DNA from: Linepithema humile
Lineage: Eukaryota > Arthropoda > Insecta > Hymenoptera > Formicidae
DNA: 64,000 nucleotides
Direction: 5' to 3'
Assembly (NCBI RefSeq): GCF_040581485.1
Contig: NC_090128.1
Location: forward strand, 17,414,931 to 17,478,930
Shown here piece by piece: positions 40,531 through 50,777 of the stretch. Made by a program: the position numbers and the translations under genes. The stretch's first letter is position 1. The number at the start of each line of letters is the position of its first letter. The notes beneath the pieces were generated by a model, which had not been told where the DNA came from, ran no database searches, and saw only the letters and a list, made by a program, of their open reading frames with translations.

Positions 40531-41647
40531 CTCATCAGGATAAAAACACAAAAATTTTGTGGTTAAAAAAATAATCTCATAAAATGTATTTTTAGTCTAA
40601 TATTAATATTTACTTTGTATTTGCGCAAATCAATTTCTGTCTGTCATGATTTTGGAGATTATAAAATTAATAATGATGTCTACATATATGATCGATAGCT
40701 ATACCTGCAAAAAGAAAGAGATAGCATTATGTCTGTCCTCTTTTACCCGAGGCTGTCAGCAGCATATATAATTATAATCGATTATAAATTGTTCTTTAAT
40801 ATTATATTATATTAATATTATATATAATATTATATATAATATTATATAATATTTTTACGGAAAAATTGTTTTAGTAATTTTGTTTTTTGCGGGTGCTATA
40901 TTGACCAATCAATATCGATCATTTATATGATTGGTTACGTTGCCTTTTATACCGCTCAGGCTCAACAAGTATTGCCGCGCGAATGCCGTAACCTATTCAC
41001 GTGTTTACGTGCTGTGCTGTCTTGTGTCTCGTGTGTGCTGCTATAAAATAGTAAAAAATGGATAATGAAGAGAAACCGGTAAGTGCACGATTTTTTTCCC
41101 AAGGAAAAATTGATTGTGCTTTATCTTGTGATTTAATATATTTGTGTACTTTAAAGTAAAATATTATGCTTTTAGGTTAGTTCGCATTTGCAAAAGTTCG
41201 CGTTGCATCGCATTGTACACTCTTTAGTTCTTTTTTCTCTCCAACGCTTGAATATAACGTTCTTCTCATTTTAAGTGCGAATTGTATACAAGTGTACAAA
41301 ATAGCAACGCAACAATAACAAACCTTTTGTTTGTTTTACTTCTAATAATGTATAAACTCAATTTTTAGATTATACTTCTTTAAAGATTTTGTCAACTTTG
41401 TCTTATTAAAATTTTAGATCTAGAAAATATTAAATTATTTTTTATCTTAGAGTATTAGTAAAATTGAACTTAACAAATTTTATAATAAATATAATTAAAT
41501 ATTGTGTATGTATTCGCAAAGAAATTTGAATAATGTAGAAATGTATCGTATAATATATTCTACTGTAGTAATATAAGTACCTACTTTAGAAATCTTATAA
41601 ATATTATTATATTATATATATTACAATTATGTACTGTGTTAAATGTA

Positions 41648-41818
41648 TATTATGCAGTATTGTTTTAAGGCTCAGTAAAACATATACTAAGAAAAAATAC
41701 AGCATTGTAGTGTATGCGTCAAATGATATTAAAGATATAAATGCGCAAGCATTCTACAATGCTGTATTTTTTCTCAGTATATGTTTCAGTGATCCTTAAA
41801 ACAATATTGCATATTATA
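41648..41818. repeat. Palindromic MITE
   Basis: The arms around CTACAATGCTGTATTTTTTC and GAAAAAATACAGCATTGTAG pair over about 65 bp; the loop holds GTATGCGTCAAATGATATT. There is no coding sequence. Confidence 0.65.
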
Positions 41819-42504
41819 ATAAAACAATGTACTTATGTACTACATATAAATAAATCTGACATTACATTACACAAGGCTATAATTTTGACAGTTCATTAAT
41901 ATATATTAACAATCCGTTGGGTTAAGCCCATATCAGACTACGTATTAAAGATTGAAGATTGGAATTTAATTAATCAAGACAGAAGACTAAAATTTCTTTG
42001 TTCTGTTTAGTTAAATTTCAATTTTAATTGTTAATGCATGGTTTGATACGAGCTTTATATAAGCTTTATATAAAGCGTCTAATCAACATTTATAAGACAT
42101 CTACAAGACGTCTAATAGATGTGTCTAATAGAAACCATTTCGACGTCTACCGAGATGCAAAAATCAACTTATTTTAGATCTATCGAATAGACGTCAACTA
42201 GACATCTATTCGACTTTACGTTTCTCCCTGGGAAATCTTCTTGGAAAAAACAACACTGGTATTATATTTACCACACGAATTAATACACAAGAAAAGAGGG
42301 GGTCGCGCTATGCCACGTTCCCTTTTTCAAAAATTAACGAATAGTTTTTTATTAGGAAAGGTACGCTCACCTTTATTAATCACTGGGTGCACGCTCGCAC
42401 CTTTTATTTTTAACTGTTCTTTTAAACACGTTGTGAAAAACTCCGGACCAGTACACGCTCGCACGGCCGTAAGGATACTCTCTACGCACTCTTCGTCGTT
42501 CTCT

Positions 42505-43747
42505 TGAAACCGTGTGAGCTTTTCGGGCGCGGTATAGCTCGCCGGAATCCAGGTTCGGTCGGTTGGGGGTGTGCCAAAGAATGTACACGCTTGGTTGATA
42601 ATAAATTAGAAAACGTATTTATTCAATTAATTATGTTTGATGACTGTGTGTACATGCGATGTATGATTGCGATGGATGTAGCGAGATTTGTATAAATGAG
42701 ATGTGCGATTGTGATGCAAAAGAATATACAAGCAACGGCGAAATAAGTAGAAAAGTATTGGTGCGATCAATATAAAGGCAACGGTGAAATAATTATTAAG
42801 CGACGGCGGAATAATTATTAAGCGACGGCGGAATAATTATTAAAGCAGCGTGAAATAAATATAAAAGTATCGGTGAGATCAGTATAAAGGCAACGGTGAA
42901 ATAATTATTAAGCAACGGTGAAATAATTATTAAAGCAGCGTGAAATAAATATAAAAGTATCGGTGAGATCAATATAAAGCAACGGTGAAATAATTATTAA
43001 GCAACGGCGGAATAATTATTAAAGCAGCGTGAAACAAATATAAAAATATCGGCGAAATAATTATATGTCAACGGCGAAATAATTATTCAAGCAACGGTGA
43101 AGTGATTATAAAAGCAACGGCGAAATATGATAAAGTTTGACGTGAGGCGTCTTAGTGCGATCGGCGGAACGATCGGTGCAGGCGCGGTGTGATCGAGTCG
43201 TAGCGGTTGGCACACGACGGAGCGCTGGTCGGTGAGTGCGTTCGTAGAGTGTCGCGAGTCCGTTCGATAATAGATCGATGCGGACTATTCGGCGGCGCGG
43301 ATTGGTCGACGCGGTTTTGCCTGCCGAATGGATTATGATTCAAAATCTCGGCGAATAAACGCGATATATGGATTAGGATGCCGATTACGCTCGGCGGGAG
43401 TACGAGAACGCTCGTACGAAGGCGAGAATAGAACGGCAATCCGGCTTGGTGCACGGGAATGCCCGTTGCACGAAGATCGGTGCCTGGCGAAGCCGAGTGC
43501 GCTCGGCGGGAGTACGAAGACGCTCGTACGAAGGCGGAATTAGAACGGCGGTCCGGCTAGGTACGCGGGAATGCCCGCTATATGAAGATCGGTGCCTAGA
43601 GGAGCCAAGTACGCTCGGCGGGTATACGAGTATACTCGTATGCGGAAGCAAGAATACCGAGGACGCTCGGCGGTACACGAGAACACTCGTGTGCTGGAAA
43701 AGGCATAGAATCCGAGTACGCTCGGTCGGACTACGAAAACGCTCTTA
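42505..43747 (+). repeat. Solo LTR copy B, left part
   Basis: Second copy of the LTR seen at 2645, starting TGAAACCGTGTGAGC, with CTCT duplicated at 42501-42504 and 50774-50777. It contains the expanded CAACGGTGAAATAATTATTAA repeats (42720-43130) and the GC-rich GAGTACGCTCGGCG part. It breaks at 43747, where a Harbinger-like element is inserted, and resumes at 50480. Joined by coordinates it is about 1.54 kb. Confidence 0.82.
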
Positions 43748-43976
43748 AGCCTTGTGTCCACGATGCTAGAACTCAATCCGAGATCTCGGTCCGAGTTCTC
43801 AAACAATAATATTTATACTTGGCTGAATATAGTTAGCGTTGTAATCGAGTTACGATTCTTTACGATGATTTTCTGATCTATGTTATATTGCCAAGTTGGT
43901 TTATAGATATCATCAAGTGATGCACCGCTTGATTTCGAATGTTTTATTTTATTTAGATGGTCCAGATATTGTGATT

Positions 43977-44171
43977 TTAAATTATTAATTTTTTTTTTGC
44001 AATTTCAGTTGTTAGTGGTTGTCTTGTTAATTCTTTGTACTGATTACAGATTATCTGTAAAGCTTGATCTCGTTTCATACGATTATGATAATCAACACTT
44101 TTTGTAACATATAAACAAAAATGTTGTTGATATAACATTAATAAAATTTTAACATTTTCCTTATTATCCAT
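43977..44171 (-). pseudogene. MADF/Myb-like fragment of the Harbinger element
   Basis: A 64-residue frame (MDNKENVKILLML, then HFCLYVTKSVDYHNRMKRDQA) that looks like the first part of a MADF-type DNA-binding domain; Harbinger elements often carry such a second gene. It stops after about 60 residues, before the third helix would end, so it is truncated. Confidence 0.55.
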
Positions 44172-44530
44172 TTTTTATTATAAAAGAAGTTTTTTCTGAA
44201 AATCAATTTTATATATTATTATACTTTTCTTGAAAAATAATATGTATATATAGGTTATAATATATTTTTAATGTCTTTTTTTTTTATTTTTTTTTTTTTT
44301 AACGCAGAGAAATCCATTACGGATACCCGCAGCCCTTGGGGGAGGAACTGCAGGTTATGTGGGACTCTCCCCGGCCAGCCGACCGGGGCCTACCCACTAA
44401 AACCCTGCGAGTGGCCTACACCGGCATGATGCAGGGACCCGGGGAACTGCCCGAGGGTATAACGTCCCGGGCCCCCGCTGCCTGACGCTCTAAGAGCATT
44501 GCTCCTCGTCCTAACCCTCCCAAGGGAGAG

Positions 44531-46510
44531 TTAGGACCTGCTGGGAGGACCACTACCCCCTCCCAGCATCATCTCGCGTAATGCGGGGGGTGGAGTCGGT
44601 GTTAGGGCCCCCGCCCCATACACCGGCCCCCTCGGACGCCCGGCTGGCGGGAAGAGCGGGAGGGATGATGTCCTCAGAAGAAGACCCCCATCCCCACTCG
44701 ACCCCCGGCCGGAACCCGTTAGGGAGGGTGCGGAGAAAACCGCTCCCCCCCGTAGATGCGCGGGTGGTCGCCGCCGACGGCCAACCAGCCGTCGACGACG
44801 GGGAACACCCGCGCCGTCCGCGTGAGGATCATCCGGGGGGTTGGCTTCCCCCCGTCTGATCCTCTCGGCTTCCTCCTTCTGGGAGATAACATTCTCGCAG
44901 AAGGTGGAGACCGCCCTCCAGTTTTCCTCTCCCTCCAGCATTCTCTCAACGAGAGTGGGGAGGGAAAGGTCACAGCCCACCACTGCGAGCAGAACCCGGC
45001 GCTCGGCATCCCACGCCGGACACACTTCAAGAGTGTGCTGCGCCGTGTCCCGCCCGGCCGCACAGTGGTGGCACTTGGTCGTGCGTTCCCGCCCAATGTT
45101 GTGCAGGTACTCACCGAAACAACTATGTCCGGTGAGCACCTGCGTCGTTCTAAAGGACAGCCCGCGTCCCCTCCGCCCCAGCCACTGCCGGAGACGGGGG
45201 TGGATGGCCGTGGCGACCCTACGGCCCGAGAGATATTTTACCCGGGCCACCCGCCCGAGGAATTGCTCCCACGAGCAAATGGCCCGAGCCCGGGCCTGCC
45301 GTCTCATACGGTCGACCGCGCCGGGAGGGAAGCTTCCCTCCCTGCGGAGATCCCTAAGGCCATTATAGGCTTCCCGGTATTGCTCCGCGAGGAACTCTAC
45401 CGGGGGGATCCCCGCCAGCACGGTCGACGCCGTATACGACACCGTCCTGTACGAGCGGATGACTCTGATGGCGGCCAGCTGCAACGCCCGATGCATACTG
45501 GCTTGTATGCGGGCGCTAGCCGCCATCTCACCCGCCCACGCCGGTGACCCGTAAAGGGCCACCGACAGGACGGTGTTGGCGTAAAGACGGCGTGTCTTCA
45601 CGCCAGGGCCGCCAATGTTCGGCAGGAGTCGGGAAAGAGCTTCCGCTATCCTGCCGACCTTGGGGGCTAGAGCCGCGAAGTGCTGCTCAAACCCCCAAGA
45701 GCCATCCAGGGTGAGGCCCAGATACTTCATCTGCTGCCCCACCCTGACGCGGACTGTCCCCACCGTTACGTCGGCCTGCGGTGGCCCCCCCCAGAGACCC
45801 ATCGTGGAAAAAGAGGGCCTCTGTCTTCTGGGGAGACACCCGCAGACCGATCTCCTCGATGGCACGCACGACCATGTGTGTGGCGATGTTGGCGTTCGCC
45901 ACTGCCTCGTCCCATGTCCTCCCCTCGGACAGCACTAGGGTGTCGTCCGCATAGCAGACCACATGGCTGCCCGAGGGGAGGACCATCCGAAAGACCCGGT
46001 CGTACCCGAGGTCTCAAAGCAAGGGGCCGAGAACCGACCCCTGCGGGACCCCGCAGTACATTGACCGGGTCACCGGCCTCTCTGCCCGATCCACATAGTA
46101 GATCGATCTCTCCCGGAAATAATCCCAGATGATCAGCCGGAGATAGTTGGGGAGGTCGAAAAATTCGAGAGCCTCCCCGACCTTGTCCCACGGGAGGGTG
46201 TTGAACGCGTTGGCGATGTCCAAGGACACCGCATATACACTTCCACCAGAGTGATGGTCCTCCACTGGATTGCGACAAATCCGTCCCAGCGCTTCAGAAG
46301 GGAGCACAGGGGGGAGTTCGTCGCCCTCCTCCAATGGACCGCAACAAGGGGCGGGTCGTGTGTATCGACCGCCCATGTGTCGCGGTCCGGGACCCTGTAC
46401 GGGTCCACTATAATCCCGACGCTACACTCCAGCTCAGCCATCAGATGGACGAATCCGTCCTGGGCTGAGCCGGAGTGATTGATATTGGCCTGGAGGAGGC
46501 TGGACGCCAT
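44531..46510 (-). pseudogene. R1-like ORF2: endonuclease remnant, RT, C-terminal zinc finger
   Basis: The start MASSLLQANINHSGSAQD is the beginning of an apurinic-type endonuclease, but after about 60 residues it jumps to the reverse transcriptase (VYAVSLDIANAFNTLPW, then GVPQGSVLGPLL). A stop follows where Trp is expected (about 46014). The polymerase centre is VVCYADDTLVL (45950), and the next frame carries the thumb and CHHCAAGRDTAQHTLEVC, the C-terminal Cys-Cys-His-Cys finger. The internal deletion removes the catalytic endonuclease. The plus-strand ORFs over this region are shadows of its high GC content. Confidence 0.85.
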
Positions 46511-47819
46511 TACTGGCCATCACCGACCGTCCCCTTCAGGCCAATGCCTGCCGGCAAGGCACCCTTTAGGACCTCCCCCGTCTCCACGGAGGGAGAAAGA
46601 GGGGGAGGGGTGATGTCCATCGCCACCACCTCCTCTCCCTCCACTTCCTGCAGGACTGCGAAACGGTTGCCTTCGGGCACCGTCGCAGCCTGCGTAGAGG
46701 AGGGGTTCAAGGCTCCCCTCTTCTTCATTGCACCACCTTGTTTGAGGGGAGGGGCAGTGCCGCTCCTCCCCTTCTTAGGTAGTGCCTTGCAGGCCGGTCC
46801 GCCGACCCTATGGTCGGCCTTCCGGCCCGCGTCCCTGCAGAGTGGGCATTCTGCTGGGGCAGAGCACCCACTCGCCAAATGTCCCGATCGGCCGCATCGG
46901 TGTAGCACGCTCCGCTGCGTTCGACCGGGTTGAGGCACCTTCCCCTTGTGTGCCCCCTCTCCATGCACCTAAAGCATTGGAGAGGGCGCGGGGGCAGGAG
47001 GGCCACCCGAGCCATAACCCAATCCACCTAGATCCGTGTCTTCGCGATCAGGTGATTGGCCACAGCCATCGGGCATTGGACCCATACCGCCCCCAATCCA
47101 CCGGGGCCGGGACGGACCGGACCCACCTTGAGCTGCTCCGGGAGACACTTCCCAGAGACAGCATTGACGATCGCGGTCAGCACACCTTCGGTGGTGGCCG
47201 CATCGTCCAAGCCGGAGATCCTGATCTCCGCCCGCTTGGTCGGACGGGAGACCCGGACCTCCGGCTCCTCCTTGAACAAAGTACTGAGCGCCCTAAAAAG
47301 GGCGTCAGCCTTGTTTTCTCTGTCATCACCAGGGATCTCGAAAATGAGACCCCCGGTGATGGCACGACGGATGTTTTTAAATGGGGGGATCCCCAGCACC
47401 TGCAGGGAGATCCCTCTCATTGCTTGCGCCATCACCTCGGCGTAATTGCCCTTCTCCGTAGAGAGAAGGACCGCCGAGGTAGATGGTACCCGTCGCTTCG
47501 TCCCGCCGGCGGATGTTGGCGCTCCAGAGGTAGGGGAGGATCCCCCCCTCTTTTTGCCAGGAGGCAGCCGCGGCACGGCAGCGGATCGGGTGGGTCCCGT
47601 TGAGGGGGGTTGCCCCTTGGATCGGGTTTCCGCTCTCTTTCCCCTCCGGCCCACTACCGTGGCCCACGTATCCCCCACCCCATTGGATGAGGGTGCAGCC
47701 GGGCGAGGAGGCCCTTGCGGGGCCTTATTTGCCGGCACCTGAGGGGGGGCCTTCCCACCCCTCCCCTTCCCCTTACCACCCTTCAGGGGAGAAGAGTGAT
47801 GTGCCCGAAGGCCCAGCAC
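46510..47819 (-). pseudogene. R1-like ORF1 (gag-like, zinc knuckles)
   Basis: The N-terminal part (47819-47028) is Gly/Lys/Pro-rich, then AMRGISLQVLGIPPFKNIRR and RPTKRAEIRISGLDD. A TAG at about 47027 breaks the frame. It continues with CFRCMERGHTRGRC, a CCHC knuckle, and after a frameshift a second knuckle RCGRSGHLASGC and PLC motifs. It ends at 46510, where ORF2 begins. The protein would package element RNA; this copy cannot make it whole. Confidence 0.8.
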
Positions 47820-48059
47820 GAAGGTTTATCGACAACCTACAACACTGAAACGGCGACCGAAGGTCGCCCCATCACAAGGGAGTAATTTCAATCATGGGCA
47901 CCACCCTTTAAGAATCCCAGGTTTATTCAAGGAGTATCCTTCTTCTGGACGTTTTTTTAACCCTTCTCCGGGTCGTTACTCCGAGTCGTCGGGCGCCATT
48001 GGCTTGGTAGCTACCTTCGCTACATGTACTAGGTCGTCCATTCCCAGAAGCAACTTGTT

Positions 48060-49760
48060 AGGGGAGCCGCCCTCACCTCCCAGACGATCTTTGTTAAGCC
48101 TGGATCCCGGCCAGCTGGTTTTTCCCATTTTTGAGGTTTTTCATCAGGAGGTATCCTCAAACCCCCGGTTAATAATGAGGCGATCCTATCTCGGGGCGAT
48201 CTTTGTTAAGCCTGGGTCCCGGCCAGCTGGTTTTTCCCATTTTTGAGGTTTTTCATCAGGAGGTATCCTCAAACCCCCGGTTGATAATGAGGCGATCCTA
48301 TCTCGGGGCGATCTTTGTTAAGCCTGGGTCCCGGCCAGCTGGGTATTTCCATTGAGACTTTTCATCAGGAGGTGTTCTCATACCCCCGGTTGTTTAACGA
48401 GGCTATCCATCCTCAGGGCAATCTTTGTTTAGCCTGGGTCCCGGCCAGCTGGGTATTTCCATTGAGACTTTTCATCAGGAGGTGTTCTCATACCCCCGGT
48501 TGTTTAACGAGGCTATCCATCCTCGGGACGATCTTTGTTTAGCCTGGATCCCGGCCAGCTGGTTATTTCCATTTGGGACTTTTTATCAGGAGGTGTCCTC
48601 AAACCCCCGGTTGATTAACGAGGTTTTCCTTCCTCTGGGCGATCTTTGTTTAGCCTGGATCCCGGCCAGCTGGTTATTTCCATTTGGGACTTTTCATCAG
48701 GAGGTGTCCTCAAACCCCCGGTTGATTAACGAGGTTTTCCTTCCTCTGGACGATCTTTAGCCTGGATCCCGGCCAGCTGGTTATTTCTATTTGGGACTTT
48801 TCATCAGGAGGTGTCCTCAAACCCCCGGTTGTTTAACGAGGTTTTCCTTCCTCAGGACAATCTTTGTTTAGCCTGGGTCCCGGCCAGCTGGTTATTTCCA
48901 TTTGAGATTTTTCATCAGGGGGTATTCTCAAACCCCCGGTTGATTAACGAGGTTTTTCTTCCTCTGGACGATCTTTGTTTAGCCTGGATCCCGGCCAGCT
49001 GGTTATTTCCATTTGAGATTTTTCATCAGGGGGTATTCTCAAACCCCCGGTTATTTAACGAGGTTTTCCTTTCTCGGGGCGATCTTTGTTAAGCCTGGAT
49101 CCCGGCCAGCTGGTTATTCCCATTTGAGACTTTTCATCAGGAGATATTCTCAAACCCCCGGTTGATTAACGAGGTTTTCCTTCCTCGGGACGATCTTTGT
49201 TTAGCCTGGATCCCGGCCAGCTGGTTATTTCCATTTGAGACTTTTCATCAGGAGGTATCTCAAACCCCCGGTTTTTTTAACGAGGCTATCCATCCTCGGC
49301 TTTTTAAGGCATGCAGAACAAGTAGTGCAACCCGCAGAGGCCCATTGTGAGGTTTTCCTCCTCAGTTTTTCCTACAGAGTTGTACTTCTCTGGCAATATT
49401 ATCTAACGAGGTTTTGCTTCCTCGGGGCGATCATTGTTTAGACTGGATCCCGGCCAGCTGGTTATTTCCATTTGAGATTTTTCATCAGGGGGTATTCTCA
49501 ATCCCCGGTTGTTTAACGAGGTTTCCTTCCTCGGGACGATCTTTGTTTAGCCTGGATCCCGGCCAGCTGGTTATTTCCATTTGGGACTTTTCATCAGGAG
49601 GTGTCCTCAAACCCCCGGTTTATTAACGAGGTTTTCCTTCCTCGGGACGATCTTTGTTAAGCCTGGATCCCGGCCAGCTGGTTATTCCCATTTGAGACTT
49701 TTCATCAAGAGGTATCTCAAACCCCCGGTTGTTTAACGAGGTTTTTCCTTCCTCGACTTT
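48060..49760 (-). repeat. Tandem repeats of about 110 bp, 5' region of the R1-like element
   Basis: About 15 copies of a unit containing GATCCCGGCCAGCTGG, then CTTTTCATCAGGAGG, CAAACCCCCGGTTG and ACGAGGTTTTCCTTCCTCGG. Spacing is close to 110 bp. Some copies are interrupted, e.g. 49300-49400. The array lies upstream of ORF1 on the coding strand and ends about 300 bp from the element start. It may act as promoter monomers. Confidence 0.85.
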
Positions 49761-50479
49761 TTAGGGCATTTAGGCTGGCGGAGGAGAAAGGGGAGAGGGT
49801 AAGAAGGGAGGTGGAAAAGGAAAGGAAAGGAAACAGTCTACAGAGGCCCATTTTGAGGTTTTCCCCCTCAGTTTTTTTCCAGAGTTGTACTTCTCTGGCC
49901 AAATTTTAGGTCATAAGGTGAAGTGCAAGCTTCAGAGCCTTTTTTGGGTATGGCGCCCCAAGTTTTTTTTAACGAAGTTAAGCTTCTCCGGGTGTGCTCT
50001 TAGGTCCCGCATCTCCACGAGTGGATTTGCGGGGAGCCCTGGCACCACGTCAAGGTGGCACACCGTCGCCAAGGTATATTTTTAATGTCTAATTTAATCT
50101 GCATTAAAACTAATAATAACTACTTATGTAAATCTTATTAATTATTAATCTTATTAATTTATTTTATTTAAGAATTATATTTCTCTTATTTTTTCAATTC
50201 TATAATTACTTACTAAAATATTATTTATATTGTTCACAGTATCTCGTATCACTATAAGTATCTTATATTTTGTCTTGACAGATAGTAAAAGAAACTAGTA
50301 AAATCTAATAACTCTCGCAATAACTCGTACCAAAAAATGGGACACAACGCATTTTTTCGTTTGAGCTTCTTATTCGAGTTTTGCATCCAAATTCAGTGTG
50401 TACATAATCCGAGTTCTAGTAACTTTCCCTCAGTCCGAGATCTCGGACCGAGTTCTAGTATCGTGGACACAAGGCTTTA

Positions 50480-50773
50480 GAGTGATGTTCGCTGTTTAGC
50501 AGCGAACGGGATTTGGTGAGAAGACGTACAGCCGGGCCTCTTTTATACCCGGCTGGCGGCCGACTGAACTTGGATCGGCAAGCATCGGCGGTTTCGGCGG
50601 CGGGCCCCCACTAACGGAAATTCGGAACGGTCGGGTGTAGGGGTCCGTTCGGCGGTTGACCGCCGTTGTTTTCGATAAAAGTTTTATCGGCGCTTGATGC
50701 GCCCTTTGGTGGGCTACGGACGATGGACGGTCCGTAGCCGTAACGATGCAGCTTTACGGGCTGCACCGTTACA
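50480..50773 (+). repeat. Solo LTR copy B, right part
   Basis: Continues LTR B after the Harbinger insertion and contains GCATCGGCGGTTTCGGCGG, the uninterrupted version of the site hit in copy A. It ends ACCGTTACA at 50773, followed by CTCT. Confidence 0.82.
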
Positions 50774-50777
50774 CTCT

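Larger units (their letters stand above)
39469..42232. mobile_element. 2.8-kb CCCAGGGAGAAAC-ended element (EnSpm-like)
   Basis: The ends are CCCAGGGAGAAAC and its complement, with AA on both sides. The subterminal regions contain many copies of GTCTAATAGACGTCTA (40145-40350, 42070-42200). No transposase remains. Possible leftover of a gene: a start MDNEEKP followed by a splice donor (41058-41078). Other contents are a 647-bp foldback, a 160-bp palindrome (40372-40530) and a 170-bp palindrome (41648-41818). It splits the FBXW4-like gene from its 5' side. Confidence 0.65.
44277..50074 (-). mobile_element. R1-like non-LTR retrotransposon, decayed
   Basis: Minus-strand insertion with a 16-bp exact duplication TATATTTTTAATGTCT (44261-44276 and 50075-50090) and a poly(A) tail that reads as a T-run at 44277-44300. 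On the minus strand the order is a tandem-repeat 5' region (50074 down to about 48000), ORF1 (47819 to 46510), ORF2 (46510 to 44531) and a short 3' UTR. GC content is far above the surroundings, typical of R1-clade elements. Both ORFs have stops and frameshifts, and ORF2 lacks most of the endonuclease and the first part of the reverse transcriptase. Confidence 0.85.
43748..50476. mobile_element. Harbinger-like element nested in solo LTR B
   Basis: The ends are AGCCTTGTGTCCACGATGCTAG and its near-complement, flanked by TTA (43745-43747, 50477-50479). A 3-bp TTA/TAA duplication is the rule for PIF/Harbinger. Copy A of the LTR shows the empty site (GCTCGTAGAGTG). Without the R1 insertion the element is about 0.9 kb and lacks a transposase. 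Confidence 0.75.

Noticed and set aside
44581..47848. Long plus-strand ORFs over the GC-rich block
   Set aside because: They are antisense shadows of R1-like ORF1 and ORF2; no plus-strand frame resembles a protein family.
48004..49626. Proteins with repeated LGPGQLG or ASWLFPF motifs
   Set aside because: They are translations of the 110-bp tandem DNA repeat in one of several open frames.
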